Positions 1-6,079 of a stretch of DNA of 6,079 nucleotides are shown in pieces. The stretch spans positions 1-6,079 of the forward strand of contig JBBRMF010000304.1 in NCBI GenBank assembly GCA_038230975.1, given 5' to 3'. Each line of letters starts with the position of its first letter. The stretch's first letter is position 1. This stretch comes from JANXVV01 sp038230975. Its GTDB lineage: Bacteria; Planctomycetota; Phycisphaerae; Tepidisphaerales; Tepidisphaeraceae. The position numbers were made by a program, and so were the translations under genes. The notes under the pieces were generated by a model that worked only from the letters and a program-made list of their open reading frames with translations, ran no database searches and had not been told where the DNA came from.

Positions 1-1
1 C

Positions 2-1219
2 ACCGAAGACGAAAAAATCAGAGTGGTAAAACCCGTGGTCGTCGGATCACCGGTGGTTCGCTTGGCCTACGGCTCCACGGTTCTGGAGCTGGATGCGGAA
101 ATCGATGCACGCTGGCAAAGCAAGGGCATCACGGCGAGTAGTTGGAGTGGCGCCGAGCAGGCTATTGTCAAAGCCGAGGCGAAGGAACCTTCTACGCCGA
201 ACAGCGGCAATTTATCCGCCTCCGATTTGGCGCAGGTTTTGGGTGGCGATGCACACGAGATCAGGCATGGCGGCAAGCTCGAAGAGCCGGAACTGCAAGC
301 GTGGGCCGATGCGCGATTGCTGCGCGAGCGTCTGGCCAAAGTCCGCGGCAGGGCAAAATGCCAGGGATTCGCCGGCGTGATGCCCGGCAAGATCGTAGAA
401 ATTGCCGGTATCGGCGAACGCTTCCAGGGAAAGCTGTATGTGTCAGGCGTTCGCCATACCGTATCGAGCGGCAATTGGGAAACCGATGTGCAGTTCGGAT
501 TGAACCCCGAACTGTTTGCCGAGACCTACAATCTGCGTCCACTGCCGGCGGCGGGTTTACTGCCAACAGTGAGCGGCCTGCAAATCGGCATTGTCACCGT
601 GCTCGAAAACGATCCGGATGGCGAAGATCGCATCAAGATTCGGCTGCCGCTCATCGACGCGAATGAAGAAGGCATCTGGGCGCGCATTGCCACGCTGGAC
701 GCGGGCAATCAGCGGGGCACCTATTTCCGGCCTGAAATCGATGATGAAGTGATCGTCGGATTTCTGAACGACGATCCACGTCACCCGGTGGTTTTGGGTA
801 TGTGTCACAGCAGCGCCAAGCCGGCTCCCGAAGCAGCCAAGGACGAAAATCATCACAAGGGATATCTCAGTCGCGAAAAACTGAAACTCAGTTTCGATGA
901 TGAAAAAAAAATCATCGGTCTGGAAACTCCCGCTGGGAATAAGTTCACCATGTCGGAGGATGCCAAGGGTATCACACTGGAAGACCAGAACGGCAACAAG
1001 ATCACGCTGGACGACAGCGGCATCAAGATCGAAAGCGTGAAGGACTTGATATTGAAAGCGAGCAAGGATGTGAAGCTTTCAGGAACGAATACAGAATTCA
1101 CCGCGCAGGCTGCCTTCAAAGCAACGGGCACCAGTAGCGCGGAAGTATCGAGCCCCAGCACGACGATAAAGGGCAGCGCCACGGCGGTGATCCAGGGCGG
1201 GATGGTACAGATCAACTGA
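2..1219 (+). CDS. VgrG/Afp8-type spike protein of a contractile injection system (5' end outside the window)
   Basis: This is the central spike (gp27-gp5 fusion) that sits on the inner tube and pierces the target membrane. The frame is open to the left edge, so the GTG at 23 is internal and not the real start; 405 residues are present, against roughly 550-600 usual for the family. Numbering from the first full codon, residues 1-180 are the end of the gp27-like hub: a GSTVLELDAEIDARWQ stretch, an ELQAWADARLLRERLAKVRG helix, and a PGKIVEIAGIGERFQG strand pair leading to VSGVRHTVSSGNWETDVQFG. Residues about 187-268 form the gp5 OB-fold, ending in GFLNDDPRHPVVLG. Residues about 290-400 are a charged linker and a repetitive beta-strand region (GITLEDQNGNKITLDDSGIKI) expected to form the trimeric beta-helix needle. 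No toxin or enzyme domain follows. The next gene is PAAR, the normal spike cap. The family is clear; whether the system is eCIS or T6SS rests on the neighbours. Confidence 0.92.
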   Translation, partial: TEDEKIRVVKPVVVGSPVVRLAYGSTVLELDAEIDARWQSKGITASSWSGAEQAIVKAEAKEPSTPNSGNLSASDLAQVLGGDAHEIRHGGKLEEPELQAWADARLLRERLAKVRGRAKCQGFAGVMPGKIVEIAGIGERFQGKLYVSGVRHTVSSGNWETDVQFGLNPELFAETYNLRPLPAAGLLPTVSGLQIGIVTVLENDPDGEDRIKIRLPLIDANEEGIWARIATLDAGNQRGTYFRPEIDDEVIVGFLNDDPRHPVVLGMCHSSAKPAPEAAKDENHHKGYLSREKLKLSFDDEKKIIGLETPAGNKFTMSEDAKGITLEDQNGNKITLDDSGIKIESVKDLILKASKDVKLSGTNTEFTAQAAFKATGTSSAEVSSPSTTIKGSATAVIQGGMVQIN

Positions 1220-1228
1220 TACGCGACA

Positions 1229-1253
1229 CCCACGCCCCGCGACCCGGCGTGGG
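1229..1253 (+). promoter_or_regulatory. GC-rich stem-loop between the spike and PAAR genes
   Basis: CCCACGCC at 1229-1236 pairs perfectly with GGCGTGGG at 1246-1253, giving an 8-base-pair stem (7 G-C pairs) around a 9-base loop. It starts 10 bases after the spike stop codon. No T-run follows (the next bases are AATGGATAG), so it is not a standard intrinsic terminator. It could slow or partly stop transcription, or protect the 3' end of the upstream message, and so set the ratio of spike to tip protein. The structure is seen directly; the role is inferred. Confidence 0.5.
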
Positions 1254-1263
1254 AATGGATAGT

Positions 1264-1272
1264 AAAGGCGAG
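1264..1272 (+). promoter_or_regulatory. ribosome binding site of the PAAR gene
   Basis: The purine-rich AAAGGCGAG lies 8 bases before the ATG at 1281. It supports that ATG as the start and shows that the PAAR gene has its own initiation site despite the 61-base gap after the spike gene. An overlapping ATG at 1273 is in another frame. Confidence 0.5.
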
Positions 1273-1280
1273 ATGAAGCC

Positions 1281-1550
1281 ATGCCTCCGGCAGCGCGAGT
1301 GACCGATATGATCGTGAGTACCGCCACCTTGGGTATTCCGACGCCCATCATTCCCCCTGGCGCCCCCACGGTGCTTATCGCCGGATTGCCGGCGGCGCGC
1401 ATGGGAGATAGTTGTGGGGCCGACGCCATCATCATAGGGTCCATGACGGTCATGATCGGCGGCATGCCTGCCGCGCGCATTGCGGACCCAACGGCAGGCG
1501 GCGGCGTGGTGATGCCGCCAGGCGCCGTGACGGTGCTGATAGGGGGCTAA
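1281..1550 (+). CDS. PAAR-domain spike-tip protein lacking the usual zinc ligands
   Basis: This small protein (89 residues) should cap the trimeric spike as a sharp cone, the role of Afp10 in eCIS and of PAAR proteins in T6SS. It has only the PAAR domain. It begins PPAARVTDM and shows the family's repeated pattern three times: PPGAPTVLIAGLPAARMGD (residues 25-43), a GSMTVMIGGMPAARIAD copy (53-69), and the final PPGAVTVLIGG (79-89). Typical PAAR proteins bind a zinc ion near the tip through three histidines and a cysteine. Here there is no histidine at all: the usual DMH is DMI (residues 9-11) and the usual TAHGG is TAGGG (71-75). Only C45 remains, in GDSCGAD. The fold may therefore be metal-free or hold its metal differently. 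A good ribosome binding site supports the start, and gp25 follows after 4 bases. The family is certain; the effect of the ligand loss is unknown. Confidence 0.92.
   Translation: MPPAARVTDMIVSTATLGIPTPIIPPGAPTVLIAGLPAARMGDSCGADAIIIGSMTVMIGGMPAARIADPTAGGGVVMPPGAVTVLIGG
1541..1546 (+). promoter_or_regulatory. ribosome binding site of the gp25-like gene
   Basis: AGGGGG overlaps the last codons of the PAAR gene and lies 8 bases before the ATG at 1555. The position supports that start and suggests that PAAR and gp25 are translated from one message. Confidence 0.55.
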
Positions 1551-1554
1551 ATAA

Positions 1555-1998
1555 ATGAATCGGAATTTTTTAGGTCGCGGCTGGTCGTTTCCTCCTACCT
1601 TCGTGCGCGACCGCGCAGCGGTGGCGATGCTGGAAGAGGAAACCGACATCGCTTCAAGTCTGGAAATACTGCTCAGTACAACGCCGGGCGAGCGGGTCTT
1701 GCAACCGTTTTATGGCTGCAACCTGAGCGAGTTGCTATTTGAAACGCTCGATACACGGATGAAAACGCTGATGGCTGACAAGGTGGAATCGGCGATCCTG
1801 TACCACGAGGCGCGCATCACGCTGGAAAACGTGAAATTGGATGACAGCCTCGAACTGGAAGGGGTTGTGCGGATCGAAGTGGTGTACCGGGTGAAGTCCA
1901 CCAATTCGCGTTTCAACTTCGTGTATCCGTATTACAGGTTAGAGGGTACCGACATCAATCTCACGACAACCGTTAGCCTCCTTCCCGATAACGTTTGA
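1555..1998 (+). CDS. GPW/gp25-family baseplate wedge protein (Afp9-like)
   Basis: A 147-residue protein of the gp25/TssE family, a cytoplasmic baseplate component that links the wedge to the first sheath ring and helps nucleate sheath assembly. The N-terminus FLGRGWSFPPTF is typical. It is followed by DIASSLEILLSTTPGERVLQPFYG (about residues 31-54), the family's core helix and GER-x-x-x-P-x-x-G turn; the glutamate in this turn belongs to the conserved acidic patch that contacts the sheath. The C-terminal half (about 85-145) is a beta-sheet with VVRIEVVYRVKSTNSRFNFVYPYY. The length is normal for the eCIS form. It lies 4 bases after PAAR and 3 bases before the giant wedge gene, so the three genes very probably share one transcript. 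Nothing looks broken. Confidence 0.93.
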   Translation: MNRNFLGRGWSFPPTFVRDRAAVAMLEEETDIASSLEILLSTTPGERVLQPFYGCNLSELLFETLDTRMKTLMADKVESAILYHEARITLENVKLDDSLELEGVVRIEVVYRVKSTNSRFNFVYPYYRLEGTDINLTTTVSLLPDNV

Positions 1999-2001
1999 GC
2001 C

Positions 2002-5000
2002 ATGACCATGCCAATCGATTGCTCACAAAATACTGATCAGCTGAAGCTCGTGCGCGAAGGCACGAGCCAAGATGGGCGCCTGCCCGAAGCGCTAGATCCG
2101 GCCTATGCGCCAGTTAACGAGCATACTGTCGCGCACAGCATGGTGTTTGCCCAAAGCTATGCCGCCTTGCTGAAATATTTCGATGAAAAAAATATCGCAA
2201 CAGCCGATTGGGTGCCTTTTTTTGGCAATGATGTATCGGTGCAACTCGCCATCGCCGCCGTCGAGGACGTGGAGGCGTACAAGACGAACACCCAATCCTG
2301 GTTTGATTATCTGAATCGACTGGAACCCCAGCCGAATGAGACCCTGCTAAAAAATAATCTCGGATTTCTTTACAGCGGCGTAGCGACACTCGCCCAACAA
2401 TTAGACGTATTGAAGGAAGGTTTTCCGGGGGATATTGCCCTGAAAGGCACGTTGCAAAATCTCATCAAAAGCCAGCTTGCCCCGGCCTTCAAGCGGCTGA
2501 TCGCCTACTATCAGGCTGGCGTCATGCGCAGCCTGGTCAACGCCGTCGTTCCCCTTCCAACGGTGCTAATACTTCGCCGGCCAGTCGTCAGCTTTGCCTC
2601 TGTTATTAGCGCGGGACTATCCACGGACTGGAGTGAGGGCCGTGCCTGGTCCGGCTACGCAGGCGGCATTGCGGAAGATCAATCGGTTTACGGCGATGCA
2701 TCGGCCAGCGTGTTCGTTCCAATCAACCATTGCTCGACTCATAACCTGTTCACATCGGTTTTCGATCAATTCCTGAAAGTGTTTGCCCGTGTCACCAGCG
2801 AAGCGAAGACTGCGCTGGATGGCACGCTGACGGGATGGGACAAGCATGAACCCCATTACGCGTTGTATCTCGCCTTCCTGCGGCTTTTCGAATATGCCCG
2901 TGCGTCGAGCAACACGCTGACGCAACGGCACTTGGACTTTTATTACCGGGAAATTCTTCGCCTCAAGGAAAAAAGCGCCGAACCGGGCCATGTTCATCTC
3001 CTGGCCGAACTGGCGAAACGGGTCAGTAGCCACGAATTTAAAACCGGCGAATTGTTCAAGGCCGGGAAAGACGGTGAGGGGCGAGAAGCCTTCTTCGCCA
3101 ATACCAATGATTTTGTTGCCAACCAGGCCAAGGTTGCTGCCTTGAAAACAGTTTATCGGCATGGCGACGAACCGGCAGGCAGCCTTAACAATGGACGGAT
3201 CTATGCATCGCCCGTGGCGAACTCGGATGACGGCCTGGGCGCGAAACTGATCTCCGTCGACCAATCCTGGCACCCATTTAACAACAAGGTCTACATCGAT
3301 GGTGCACTGAAAGAAATCCACATGCCCGAAGCGGACGTGGGTTTTGCCATCGCCTCCCATTACTTGTTGATGGCGGAAGGACACCGCGTCATTCGCGTAG
3401 CAATTACTGTCGACGGCTATTCCAGTGATACCGAAGATGACTTCAAGAACGATATGCGCTGTTTCTTGACAACGGAGAAGGGATGGCTTGAAAAAGAATC
3501 GCAGAGTTTCATTTGGAATGGGATTGATACGTTTGTAATGTTTCTTGAAATTAGCGGGGCAGATGCGCCAATCACACCCTATTCATCCAAAGTACATGGC
3601 CATACATTTGAAACCAATCTGCCCATGTTATTGGTCGAGCTGAAGCAGGACTACACGCGCAGCTATGTGTATCAGGCATTTCAGAATGTAGTCGTAACGG
3701 GCATTACGCTTATTGTGGAAGTCGACAATGTGAAATCTCTCGCGATATCCAACGATTTCGGTCCGGTGGATACATCGAAACCGTTTCAGCCATTCGGTGC
3801 ATCACCAATAGCCGGCAGCAGCCTAGTCATCGGTTCCAAAGAAGTCTTTCAAAAAAAATTGAGCCATGCATCTGTGAGCCTGAGCTGGCTGGCCGCCCCG
3901 AAACCGTTTCATACATCGCCGACGGTCGACATAGATTTTCTGAGTCAGGGGCAATGGGAACCATCGACCATCACGGCAGTACCCGTCGGTTCCAAATCGT
4001 TTCATTTTTCCGGCAATCTCGATGTGTTAGTTACTGACGAAGCGGATTTCAGCGCCAATGAGTTTTACAGCACTGCTTCCCGCCATGGTTTCGCCAAGCT
4101 GAAATTAACAGACGGTTTTGGCCAGAAGGCCTATCAATCTGCGCTGCTCAGGTATCTGCGCAAGGATTTAATTCCCAAGTCAAAGCCGCCGAAACTGGAG
4201 CCCGAACCAAAGAACCCTCCAGTTGGACCTGCGGCTAGCGCCCTATCTATGAGCTATGGTGCCAGTATGGAGTTGGTACTGAGCACATCCGCCAAAGACA
4301 TTTATGAAAATCGTCTCGGCCAATTCTTTCATTTGGCGCCATTCGGCACCGCAGAACAACATCCTTACTTGAACGCGAGCGGCAAGGTGTCTCTGTTTCC
4401 CCAATTCGACTTTGCGCGGGACAACGCAACGCTCGAAAGTGAAGCCGAGCTTTACATCGGTATCAGCGGATTACAACCGCCGCAAAATCTGTCCTTGCTA
4501 TTCCAGGTTGCGGACGGCACCGCCAATCCGCGGCTACCGAAACCTAAACCGCATATCGATTGGCGTTACCTTAAAAACAACGAATGGACCGCATTCGCTG
4601 AAAACGAAATACAAGATGGAACCGGCGAGCTGCTCGGCTCCGGCATCATGACGTTTGCCGTCCCACGTGATGCGACGAGCAACAATACCTTACTTCCGAG
4701 CGGCAATTTCTGGATCCGTGCCGCCGTGCATGAAAAAAGCGATGCCGTGTGCAAGCTGCAACTGGTTGCGGCACAGGCCATGCCCGCGGTATTCGGTGAC
4801 CGGGGCAATTCCCCAGAGTTTTCGGCGACGCCGTTAGCCGCCGGAACCATCAGCAAACTCGATCAACCGGATTCCGCAGTCAAGACCATCAGCCAGCCTT
4901 TTTCATCCTTTGGCGGACGCGGCGCCGAAAAGCCCACGGCGTTTTACACACGCATCAGCGAACGCTTGCGCCACAAGGACCGCGCCATCGACCTGTGGGA

Positions 5001-5568
5001 CTACGAGCGTTTGATCCTGGGGGCGTTCCCGCAAATCTACAAGGTCAAATGCCTGAACCATACCTATTACGATGAAGGCATCTATCGTGAATTGGCGCCG
5101 GGGCATATCACCGTCGTCACCATTCCTAACCTGCAGACCCAGAACCTGCGCGATCCGCTGAAACCGTTCACCAGCCTTGGCCTGTTGCAGCAGATCGAAG
5201 CCTTCCTGAAAAAGCGCACCAGTTGCTTCGCGCGCTTGCATGTAAAGAACCCGCAATTTGAAGCGGTGCGCGTCAGCTTCATGCTGCGGCTGGTTGACGG
5301 CTATGACGAGACCTTTTACAAGAAATTGCTAAAGGAATCGATCACCCGATTTCTGTCACCCTGGGCATTTACCGATGGGGGCACGCCGTTCTTCGGCGGA
5401 AAAATCTACAAATCGATGTTGATCAATTTTATCGAAGATCAGGTTTACGTGGATTATGTGATCGACTTCCAGTTGTTTCAGGATATAGAAGGTCAGCCGC
5501 CAGGGACCCGTGATTTGGATGGACCGGCAATCATTCCTTACAGGAAGCTAGGCTCGAATCTTCAATAG
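2002..5568 (+). CDS. giant gp6/J-type baseplate wedge protein (Afp11/Afp12 class)
   Basis: A 1188-residue protein expected to form the arms of the baseplate ring around the spike, with the gp6/gpJ role. The N-terminal region (1-110) has the pattern EGTSQDGRLPEALDP, then FAQSYAALLKYFDEKN and DWVPFFGNDVSVQLAI, as in the large eCIS wedge proteins. The middle (about 110-720) is long and not readily assigned. A proline-rich hinge at 724-743 (8 prolines in 20 residues) precedes a beta-rich part starting LSMSYGAS (748-755). The C-terminal part (about 970-1175) is the most recognisable: FYTRISERLRHKDRAIDLWD (981-1000), YERLILGAFPQIYKVKCLNH, then a two-layer domain ending in FFGGKIYKSMLINFIEDQVY. I do not see the DRTWQDLVDEA-type N-terminus of Afp11-like proteins, so the Afp12 class is more likely. 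No clear Shine-Dalgarno precedes the ATG; the 3-base gap after gp25 suggests translational coupling. An ATG at 2008 is an alternative start. It is the last gene of the array. Confidence 0.85.
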   Translation: MTMPIDCSQNTDQLKLVREGTSQDGRLPEALDPAYAPVNEHTVAHSMVFAQSYAALLKYFDEKNIATADWVPFFGNDVSVQLAIAAVEDVEAYKTNTQSWFDYLNRLEPQPNETLLKNNLGFLYSGVATLAQQLDVLKEGFPGDIALKGTLQNLIKSQLAPAFKRLIAYYQAGVMRSLVNAVVPLPTVLILRRPVVSFASVISAGLSTDWSEGRAWSGYAGGIAEDQSVYGDASASVFVPINHCSTHNLFTSVFDQFLKVFARVTSEAKTALDGTLTGWDKHEPHYALYLAFLRLFEYARASSNTLTQRHLDFYYREILRLKEKSAEPGHVHLLAELAKRVSSHEFKTGELFKAGKDGEGREAFFANTNDFVANQAKVAALKTVYRHGDEPAGSLNNGRIYASPVANSDDGLGAKLISVDQSWHPFNNKVYIDGALKEIHMPEADVGFAIASHYLLMAEGHRVIRVAITVDGYSSDTEDDFKNDMRCFLTTEKGWLEKESQSFIWNGIDTFVMFLEISGADAPITPYSSKVHGHTFETNLPMLLVELKQDYTRSYVYQAFQNVVVTGITLIVEVDNVKSLAISNDFGPVDTSKPFQPFGASPIAGSSLVIGSKEVFQKKLSHASVSLSWLAAPKPFHTSPTVDIDFLSQGQWEPSTITAVPVGSKSFHFSGNLDVLVTDEADFSANEFYSTASRHGFAKLKLTDGFGQKAYQSALLRYLRKDLIPKSKPPKLEPEPKNPPVGPAASALSMSYGASMELVLSTSAKDIYENRLGQFFHLAPFGTAEQHPYLNASGKVSLFPQFDFARDNATLESEAELYIGISGLQPPQNLSLLFQVADGTANPRLPKPKPHIDWRYLKNNEWTAFAENEIQDGTGELLGSGIMTFAVPRDATSNNTLLPSGNFWIRAAVHEKSDAVCKLQLVAAQAMPAVFGDRGNSPEFSATPLAAGTISKLDQPDSAVKTISQPFSSFGGRGAEKPTAFYTRISERLRHKDRAIDLWDYERLILGAFPQIYKVKCLNHTYYDEGIYRELAPGHITVVTIPNLQTQNLRDPLKPFTSLGLLQQIEAFLKKRTSCFARLHVKNPQFEAVRVSFMLRLVDGYDETFYKKLLKESITRFLSPWAFTDGGTPFFGGKIYKSMLINFIEDQVYVDYVIDFQLFQDIEGQPPGTRDLDGPAIIPYRKLGSNLQ

Positions 5569-5579
5569 TTACGTTCATG

Positions 5580-5621
5580 CTTGGCCAGCCGATCCATCGC
5601 CAAGTGCTCCGGTCGTGACCG
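5580..5621. other. short convergent intergenic region with two weak hairpins
   Basis: The 75 bases between the two convergent stop codons contain CTTGGC (5580-5585) pairing with GCCAAG (5599-5604) across a 13-base loop, and CGGT (5610-5613) pairing with ACCG (5618-5621) around a CGTG tetraloop. Neither is followed by a T-run on either strand, so neither is a convincing intrinsic terminator. They could slow transcription from either side, or termination here may depend on Rho. Confidence 0.25.
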
Positions 5622-5643
5622 TCGCGTGCGCCGCAACGTGCAG

Positions 5644-6079
5644 TCAACTCCCGCGAAGGGCTTTCTCAATCCTGGCGACGTTGATTTTCTGCATCGGCAT
5701 CATCGCCTCGAAGGCGCGTTTGGCTTTGTCCCCACCCGCACTCATGGCATCGGTCAAGACCTTCGGCGTGATCTGCCATGAAACGCCCCATTTGTCCTTG
5801 CACCAGCCGCACTCGCTTTCCTGCCCGCCATTGCCCACGATGGCATCCCAGTATTTGTCGGTCTCCGCCTGATCCTTGGTGGAGACCTGGAAGGAGAACG
5901 CCTCATTGTGCTTGAACGCGGGCCCCCCATTCAGACCGACGCAAGGGATGCCGAGAACCGTGAACTCTACCAAGAGCAGATCACCCTGTTTGCCACCGGG
6001 AAAATCGCTGGGCGCATGGCGTACGGCGCCCATTGTGCTATCGGGAAAAGTCTTACTGTAAAATCGCGCCGCCTCTTGG
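5644..6079 (-). CDS. PhnB-like VOC-superfamily protein (N-terminus outside the window)
   Basis: A glyoxalase/bleomycin-resistance/dioxygenase-fold (VOC) protein of the group often labelled PhnB-like or 3-demethylubiquinone-9 3-methyltransferase; that enzyme label is historical and doubtful. The reading frame stays open past the ATG at 6033 to the right edge, and the added residues QEAARFYSKTFPDST match the family's first beta-alpha unit, so the real start lies beyond the edge. There are 144 residues here, against about 155-165 usual. Visible family marks are VGLNGGPAFKHNEAFSFQV, the DKYWDAIVGNGG helix, CGWCKDKWGVSWQITPKVL, and the C-terminal AMMPMQKINVARIEKA. Such proteins are small cytosolic dimers; the substrate is not known. 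The gene is convergent with the baseplate array and has no evident link to it, so it probably marks chromosomal flanking DNA. Confidence 0.9.
   Translation of the reverse strand, partial: QEAARFYSKTFPDSTMGAVRHAPSDFPGGKQGDLLLVEFTVLGIPCVGLNGGPAFKHNEAFSFQVSTKDQAETDKYWDAIVGNGGQESECGWCKDKWGVSWQITPKVLTDAMSAGGDKAKRAFEAMMPMQKINVARIEKALRGS

Noticed and set aside
23..25. GTG as the start of the spike gene
   Set aside because: The frame continues upstream without a stop to the window edge, and the protein would lack most of the gp27-like hub. No Shine-Dalgarno precedes it.
1..1219. T6SS VgrG with a fused effector
   Set aside because: The C-terminus ends within the repetitive beta-strand region and no enzymatic or toxin domain follows. 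The neighbouring genes also favour an eCIS-type system.
1353..1547. Nucleotide repeat array in the PAAR gene
   Set aside because: The repetition is at protein level (TVLI-x-G-x-PAAR units) and is the normal build of the PAAR domain, not a mobile or CRISPR-type repeat.
1079..1649. Overlapping - strand frames opposite the spike, PAAR and gp25 genes
   Set aside because: The + strand frames match known families with ribosome binding sites. The reverse frames are low-complexity mirrors of the repetitive PAAR coding sequence.
2617..3384. Long open frame (255 codons) on the - strand
   Set aside because: It lies wholly inside the wedge gene, which has strong family motifs and a normal codon pattern. 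Its translation shows no recognisable domain, so it is a shadow frame.
6031..6033. ATG as the start of the VOC gene
   Set aside because: The 15 codons upstream in the same frame encode the conserved AARFYSKTFPDS start of the fold, so the real start lies past the right edge.
5581..6061. Small + strand frames of 61-85 codons after the wedge gene
   Set aside because: They lie mostly or wholly opposite the VOC gene, and their translations resemble no family I recognise.

Overview
The window carries the 3' part of a contractile injection system (phage-tail-like) baseplate locus, followed by a convergent, unrelated housekeeping-type gene. Four genes on the + strand lie in one tight array. They encode a VgrG/Afp8-type spike protein (cut at its 5' end by the window edge), a PAAR spike-tip protein, a gp25-type baseplate wedge protein, and a very large (1188-residue) gp6/J-type baseplate wedge protein. 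This gene set fits extracellular contractile injection systems (eCIS: Afp, PVC, MAC and relatives) better than a canonical type VI secretion system, because no TssF/TssG/TssK-type or membrane-complex gene is seen and the giant wedge protein is of the eCIS type.

Layout: 2-1219 spike protein; 1220-1280 a 61-base gap with a strong GC-rich stem-loop and then the PAAR ribosome binding site; 1281-1550 PAAR; 1555-1998 gp25; 2002-5568 giant wedge protein; 5569-5643 a short convergent gap with only weak hairpins; 5644-6079 on the - strand, a PhnB-like/VOC-superfamily protein whose N-terminus lies beyond the right edge. There is no gene-free stretch over 300 bases and no RNA gene, insertion sequence, CRISPR array or attachment site that I can support.

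How the genes would work together: the PAAR protein caps the trimeric spike and sharpens its tip. The spike sits on the inner tube in the centre of the baseplate. gp25 joins the wedge to the sheath, and the large wedge protein builds the surrounding baseplate ring that triggers sheath contraction. Sheath, tube, LysM adaptor, ATPase, tape measure and fibre genes are not in the window and would have to lie to the left, since the locus appears to stop at 5568.

Organism: the moderately high GC content, the Shine-Dalgarno-type starts and the VOC protein suggest a proteobacterium, perhaps a betaproteobacterium. This is a weak inference; nothing here fixes the taxon. The main oddities are a PAAR protein that has lost all its histidines (the usual zinc ligands), the stem-loop between the spike and tip genes, and the abrupt end of the locus after the giant wedge gene.
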